This document shows, piece after piece, positions 59,741 through 64,000 of a stretch of DNA of 64,000 nt. The notes beneath the pieces were generated by a model. It saw only the letters and a program-made list of their open reading frames with translations, was not told the DNA's origin and ran no database searches. Position 1 is the first letter of the stretch; each line of letters starts with the position of its first letter. The stretch spans positions 54,276,207 to 54,340,206 of the forward strand of contig NC_080078.1 in NCBI RefSeq assembly GCF_949987535.1, in the 5' to 3' direction. The stretch comes from Balaenoptera acutorostrata. Lineage: Eukaryota > Chordata > Mammalia > Artiodactyla > Balaenopteridae. A program made the translations under genes and the position numbers.

Positions 59741-60807
59741 ATATCTGGTCAATTTGTAACTGTGGAATTCAACCATTTTAATCTCTGAACCCGAACTACC
59801 TCTCTGTTCCCTGTGAATACCCATTCATTCTCTTATACCTCCTAGTTCCTCTTCTTTACTCGTTTGCTTCTTTCCACTCACAGTCACGTGCCGGGCCAGC
59901 TACATGCTTTGTGAGGGCCATGCCAAGTGAAGATGTGGGCCCCCTGTTCAAAAAAGCAGGAAAAAGGCCTTTTCCTTTCTTTCAAGGTTTTTCTCTTAAC
60001 CTGTCAAGGTCTCTTTTCTTTGCTATTTAATGCCATGTTTCCTTGGGGATGGGGATCCTCACGGGTGCCTGAACACCACCCTGTGATCTGTCCCAACTCC
60101 TCTGTGCCCAGGACCCTGCTGGGGGTGGATGGCGGCACTGCCACTGGGCCGGTGGTTCAGCCAGCAGCCAAGGACTCATTCAGGAAACGTGGGGAGGTGG
60201 TGGCAGGGTGGTTGGGTGGGGAGTGGGTGGGATAATGTGTGATTCTAGACTCCCAGGCCCCAGCACGTGTTCCATGGTCCCGTCATCCTTTACTTATAAA
60301 ACGCAAACTCAAAGATAAGGTTATTAAGAATTTCAAGCCAACAACAGAACATTAAACTTATGCTTGAGACCTCCTTTGGAGCCTGGAGTCCTGTGTGACT
60401 GTATTGGCGGACTGTCCAGGAAGCCCTTGTCATGTGACTTTTACATTTATTCTCCAGCCAGGTATTTGACAGATTATAGGTAAACTTGGTAACCAAAGTG
60501 AGTCTGAAATTGTCTTTTCACCATCTCTCTGGTTGTTCATTTAGTGTGAAGTACTGAATGAAACAATTGAGAGAATCACTGCCTTGAAATATGACCATGA
60601 TATTATGTCTTCTTGTTTTATTATACTGTTTGATTATTCTCAGATCTCTCTCTTTGTCTCTCTCTCTGTGTCTGTCGCTTTCTCCTTTCTTCCCTCCTTC
60701 TCTCTTTTCCTTTAAATGCTAAGATATTTGTAAATACTATGATGGACACAAACATATATCTTTCTTTTTGAAATTATATCTAGGTCTGATAAAGAAGAAC
60801 CATTTAG

Positions 60808-60973
60808 CAACTTCCCTGGTGGTCCAGTGGTTAAGATTCCATGTTTTCACTGCAGGGGCCACGGGTTCAATCCCTGGTTGGGGAACTAAGATTCCACATG
60901 CTGCATGGAACTGTCAAAAAAATAAAATAAAATAAAAATTTAAAAAATAAATAAAAAAATAAAAGTTAAAAAA
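60808..60973 (+). mobile_element. Short CHR-type tRNA-derived SINE, + strand
   Basis: ACTTCCCTGGTGGTCCAGTG, GGGTTCAATCCCTGGTTGGG (B box) and ATTCCACATGCTGCATGG, with an AAATAA-rich tail. A diverged direct repeat, AGAACCATTTAG / AGAATCATTTGA, lies at 60796 and 60974. Confidence 0.9.
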
Positions 60974-61699
60974 AGAATCATTTGATCTGATAAAAAGAAA
61001 TTAAATTTTTCTCCAAATACTAAGAAAGAATATGACTGTCATATCATGTAATTGTTTTGTACTTTTCCAATTAATATTGATCAGTTAATAGGTCTATAAT
61101 AAGCACTTCTTTGATCCCACCAACTGATTCAGAAGTGCCTTTGCTGTTTGCAAAGAATGTCCACTTTGGCTACATTATAGTTTGTGGCTGCTAAAAACTT
61201 GATAGCTTTCTCAGCAAATGGAGATCTTCACATGGCATTTTAAGTGAGTCTTATGAGAATGGTGATGAATGGTCTTAATTTGTGAATTTCTAGACTATTT
61301 TATGACCCCCAGATCCACACTACCTCCTTGAACGTAGATATCCATTTTTTCTTCAGAGTCATAATACAACTGAATGCTTCATGATGTGTGTTGTTTCCAT
61401 AATCAGGAAGATATAAAGCTGTTTTTACATTGTTTTGAGAGTGTCTCCAGTCCAGTTGTAACAACGTTAAAACCAAATCTGTCTGATGTCTGAGACAAAA
61501 AAGGGGGCATGTTTGTTGCACATCCATTGCTGGGGATTTTCTCACTTGAACATGAAAGAAGTTCTTTGAGGAAGACAACTGATTTTTCTGTTCCTGAGTT
61601 CCTTAAAATATGTTGAGGGAGGGGATAATAGAGAACAGATTGTTTAATATAGGCCAAGTCTGCTTTTCTTGTGTGTTTAATGTATATGGTGCCCTAAAG

Positions 61700-61885
61700 A
61701 AGTGCTTCTCAAACTGGAGAGTGTATTATAATCAGCTGGAGGGCTTGTTAAAACAGATTGCTGGGGCCACACTCATAGATTCTGATTCAGCAGGTCTGGG
61801 GTGTGGCCTGGGAATCTGCATTTTGAACATGCTCCCAGGTGAGGCTGATACCGCTCTTGTAGGCACACACTTTGAGAACCACCGG
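61700..61885. mobile_element. MER5A-type hAT (Charlie) element, nearly complete
   Basis: Starts AGTGCTTCTCAAACT and ends TTTGAGAACCACCGG (inverted ends). TTATAATCAGCTGGAGGGCT, GATTCTGATTCAGCAGGTCT and GGAATCTGCATTTTGAACAT lie inside. Confidence 0.92.
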
Positions 61886-62089
61886 TCTCATCTAGAGCAA
61901 GAAACATCAATTCCGATTTGCCAAGCAGATCATGTAATGAGCCAGCTGTTGCATATGGATGACACCCCACCTAAAAAGGCCACCTTTTCTTCAGCCAATT
62001 GATTCTTCTTGTTGAAATTTATTTCTTATAGAGGCACAAAGTACTTACAGTGTTGTGTGTTAAGTGCTCAAATTTGTCAGAGGTGTAAA

Positions 62090-62420
62090 CATTTTACGCA
62101 TACATTCATGTGACCATCAGCACCCAGATCAAGATGTGGAACTTTTCCATCATCCCCAAATGACCCCCTCTACAAGAAGTAAACTTATCTTAACTTCCAT
62201 CGCCATTGGTTAGTTCTGGCTGTTCTTGAACTTCATATGTGGGATCATACAGTATGTACTATTGTTTTTGTTTTGTATGTGAGGTCCATTCATGTTGTTG
62301 AGTATATCAGTAATTAGTTCTGTTTATCCAATGCATGAACATGCCACAATTTATTGATTCATTCTCCTATTGTTACATGTTTGGGTTGTTTGCAGTTTTT
62401 TCTGCTGGAAGCTCATTCCC
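62090..62420 (-). mobile_element. Ancient LINE-1 3'-part fragment, antisense
   Basis: GTGGGATCATACAGTATGTA, GTCCATTCATGTTGTTGAGT and GCCACAATTTATTGATTCAT are the complement of the L1 ORF2 end/3' UTR region. Confidence 0.75.
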
Positions 62421-64000
62421 ACTGATTTTAGCAAAAATGCAAGTTCAGTGTTATTTTCTGATTTTTCAAGAAAAGCTAGATATCAACATTGTTATGTGAA
62501 GATTTTAAGGCTGGCAAATATTTAACAATCTAAACATGGAGCGGGTCATGTTAAACATGGGCATGGCCCATGTCTGGTGCATGAGGCATGGGTTCTCAAT
62601 TCTTGTAACATCTTGGCCTCACAGATCTTTCCCTCATGGCTAAAATCACTCTATGCCCCTACACAGAATCATGCCTGAGATATGTAGCAGTAATGGGTGC
62701 CTGCTAACAGAATTAATCAGAATCTCTTTTGTTTAAGCTTGCTTATATTCTGCTATGTGGAAGAACGTGGGTGCGAAATAAACTTCCTTGTCTCCACCAC
62801 GCTTGGGGAGCCCAGAATCCCAGGCCTGTAGGAATAAATCAAGTAGTATGGATGCTTCTTAGCCTGCAGTTTGCAAACTGCATCTGTGTCATTGCTGTGT
62901 TATTCATTCGTTTATCTTGCCAAAACATTAACATTTGTGAAACAGCTTTAGAGGGCTGTGGTGGATTAGTATAGCATGAAAGGAAGTGGTGGCTTGTTCT
63001 CAAATAAGGAGAAAAGATCTTTCATTGTAAAATCCATAATTTATTTATTGTCTGATGAACTGTATTGCGTATCCATTGCATAGCAACAAAATAAAGTTTG
63101 TCTGTTTAGGAAAGACTGAAGATTTCTTATAACATAAAGGTAGAGGATGCTTTCTGAACTCATATTTGCTTCAATGTGTGCTCTGTCACATGCCAGTTAT
63201 AGAAGAACATCAGGATGAGAGTTTATTTTAGGTAATACAAATGTTAACACAAATGACAGAAGGGTATTATTATATGTTTGTGTGATGGGAAATCTTATCT
63301 ATTTAAAAAGATGTAATTTCCTGTCCTTATCCAAATCTAACTTGAGCAATCAGTATCTTCTTTCCTCACTAATAGTTGTTTGGGGGAAATAAGAAAGTTT
63401 ATTTTTATCCAATTATCTGTTTGTTTTTCTACTGATATTTTCCTGAATATCATTTTAGATAATGAGCATAGGTTCAACTGAAAATTTTCCAGGATCTTCT
63501 GAAAACCAAGAATTGTGTTATCCTGAATAATGTCAATACAAGGGCTGGAATTCGAGTGAGCAATAAATTTGATTTTGTTTGTTCATTGATTCAGCCTCAT
63601 TGGGGAAAAGACTCTGGCTCTGTTTCCTACCTGTGTCCTCTGGTTAGATCATCTATCTTTAAATCTGATTTGTTTTCCATTATAGTCAAACTCCTGAGTC
63701 TAACAATATGGGGATCTTCTTATTGATGGAGTAGTTTATAGCAATATACTTTTCATTATATATTAAAGCTTTATTACCAACTTCACTAAATGAAGTTGAA
63801 AGCCAACCCACCCCAAAGCACTGGGTTAGGATCCTGAAGATCTGAGTAACTAGCCATGTCAAACATTATTTTACCTTAGCACCCTCAGATTCTCAGCTGT
63901 GAAATGAGAACACAGCATGGTGAAATATGTGAGAATGTATTGTGAATTATAAGTTGAGATTCAAAGTCTTATTCATAATAATTATTATCAGGAGAGATAG

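Larger units (their letters stand above)
59741..64000. other. Intergenic DNA downstream of HAO1
   Basis: Contains a short SINE (60808-60973), a MER5-type relic (61700-61885) and an antisense old L1 fragment (62090-62420). In 59741-60790, 60990-61690 and 62480-64000 there is unique A/T-rich sequence without a recognisable gene. The GC-richer part near 60040-60235 has an open frame but no recognised domain. Confidence 0.8.

Noticed and set aside
59927..60235. 102-residue glycine-rich open frame downstream of HAO1
   Set aside because: It overlaps a GC-richer stretch just after the 3' UTR, shows no known domain, and has no supporting splice or promoter signal.

Overview
The window is mammalian nuclear DNA. 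It carries most of one intron-rich gene embedded in interspersed repeats. The gene is HAO1 (hydroxyacid oxidase 1, peroxisomal glycolate oxidase), on the + strand. Exons 2 to 8 are present and together encode residues 47-370 of a 370-residue protein; residue 47 begins inside exon 2 and the last three residues are SKI, a peroxisomal targeting signal. Exon 1 (residues 1-46) and the promoter are not seen and must lie upstream of base 1. Every exon has AG/GT borders, the phases join, and no stop or frameshift interrupts the frame, so the gene looks functional.

Organism: several tRNA-derived SINEs (about 11.1, 48.4 and 49.1 kb, with shorter relatives at 23.7, 30.6 and 60.8 kb) are of the CHR type known from the whale/hippo/ruminant group. 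The long, little-diverged form, with no visible BovB or Bov-tA elements, points to a cetacean. The LINE-1 3' ends and an artiodactyl-type LTR agree. The species cannot be named from the sequence alone.

Layout: 1-6355 is the end of intron 1 (solo LTR, CA repeats, old L1 3' end split by a small DNA transposon). Exon 2 is at 6356-6507. Intron 2 (18 kb) holds a SINE, a 1.6-kb antisense L1 and MIR/MER5/MLT2 relics. Exon 3 is at 24670-24925. Intron 3 (8 kb) has a GC-richer patch and an L2 split by an MLT1 LTR. Exon 4 is at 33168-33343. Intron 4 (17 kb) has a HAL1 relic, a mariner-like element and a 7.7-kb antisense LINE-1 block with a nested L1. Exon 5 is at 50126-50217, exon 6 at 56722-56880, exon 7 at 56996-57065 (after an intron of only 115 bp) and the last coding exon at 58983-59053. 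A 3' UTR of about 0.7 kb ends near an AATAAA at 59717. From about 59.74 kb to the end is intergenic DNA with scattered repeats.

No CRISPR array, operon, rRNA, convincing tRNA gene or second protein-coding gene was found. The most notable observations are a nested L1 with an apparently seamless 5' junction, one L1-endonuclease site used twice (by the L1, then by a SINE), and a group of non-conservative substitutions in HAO1, including Arg84 to Cys. I found no evidence of a new biological system.
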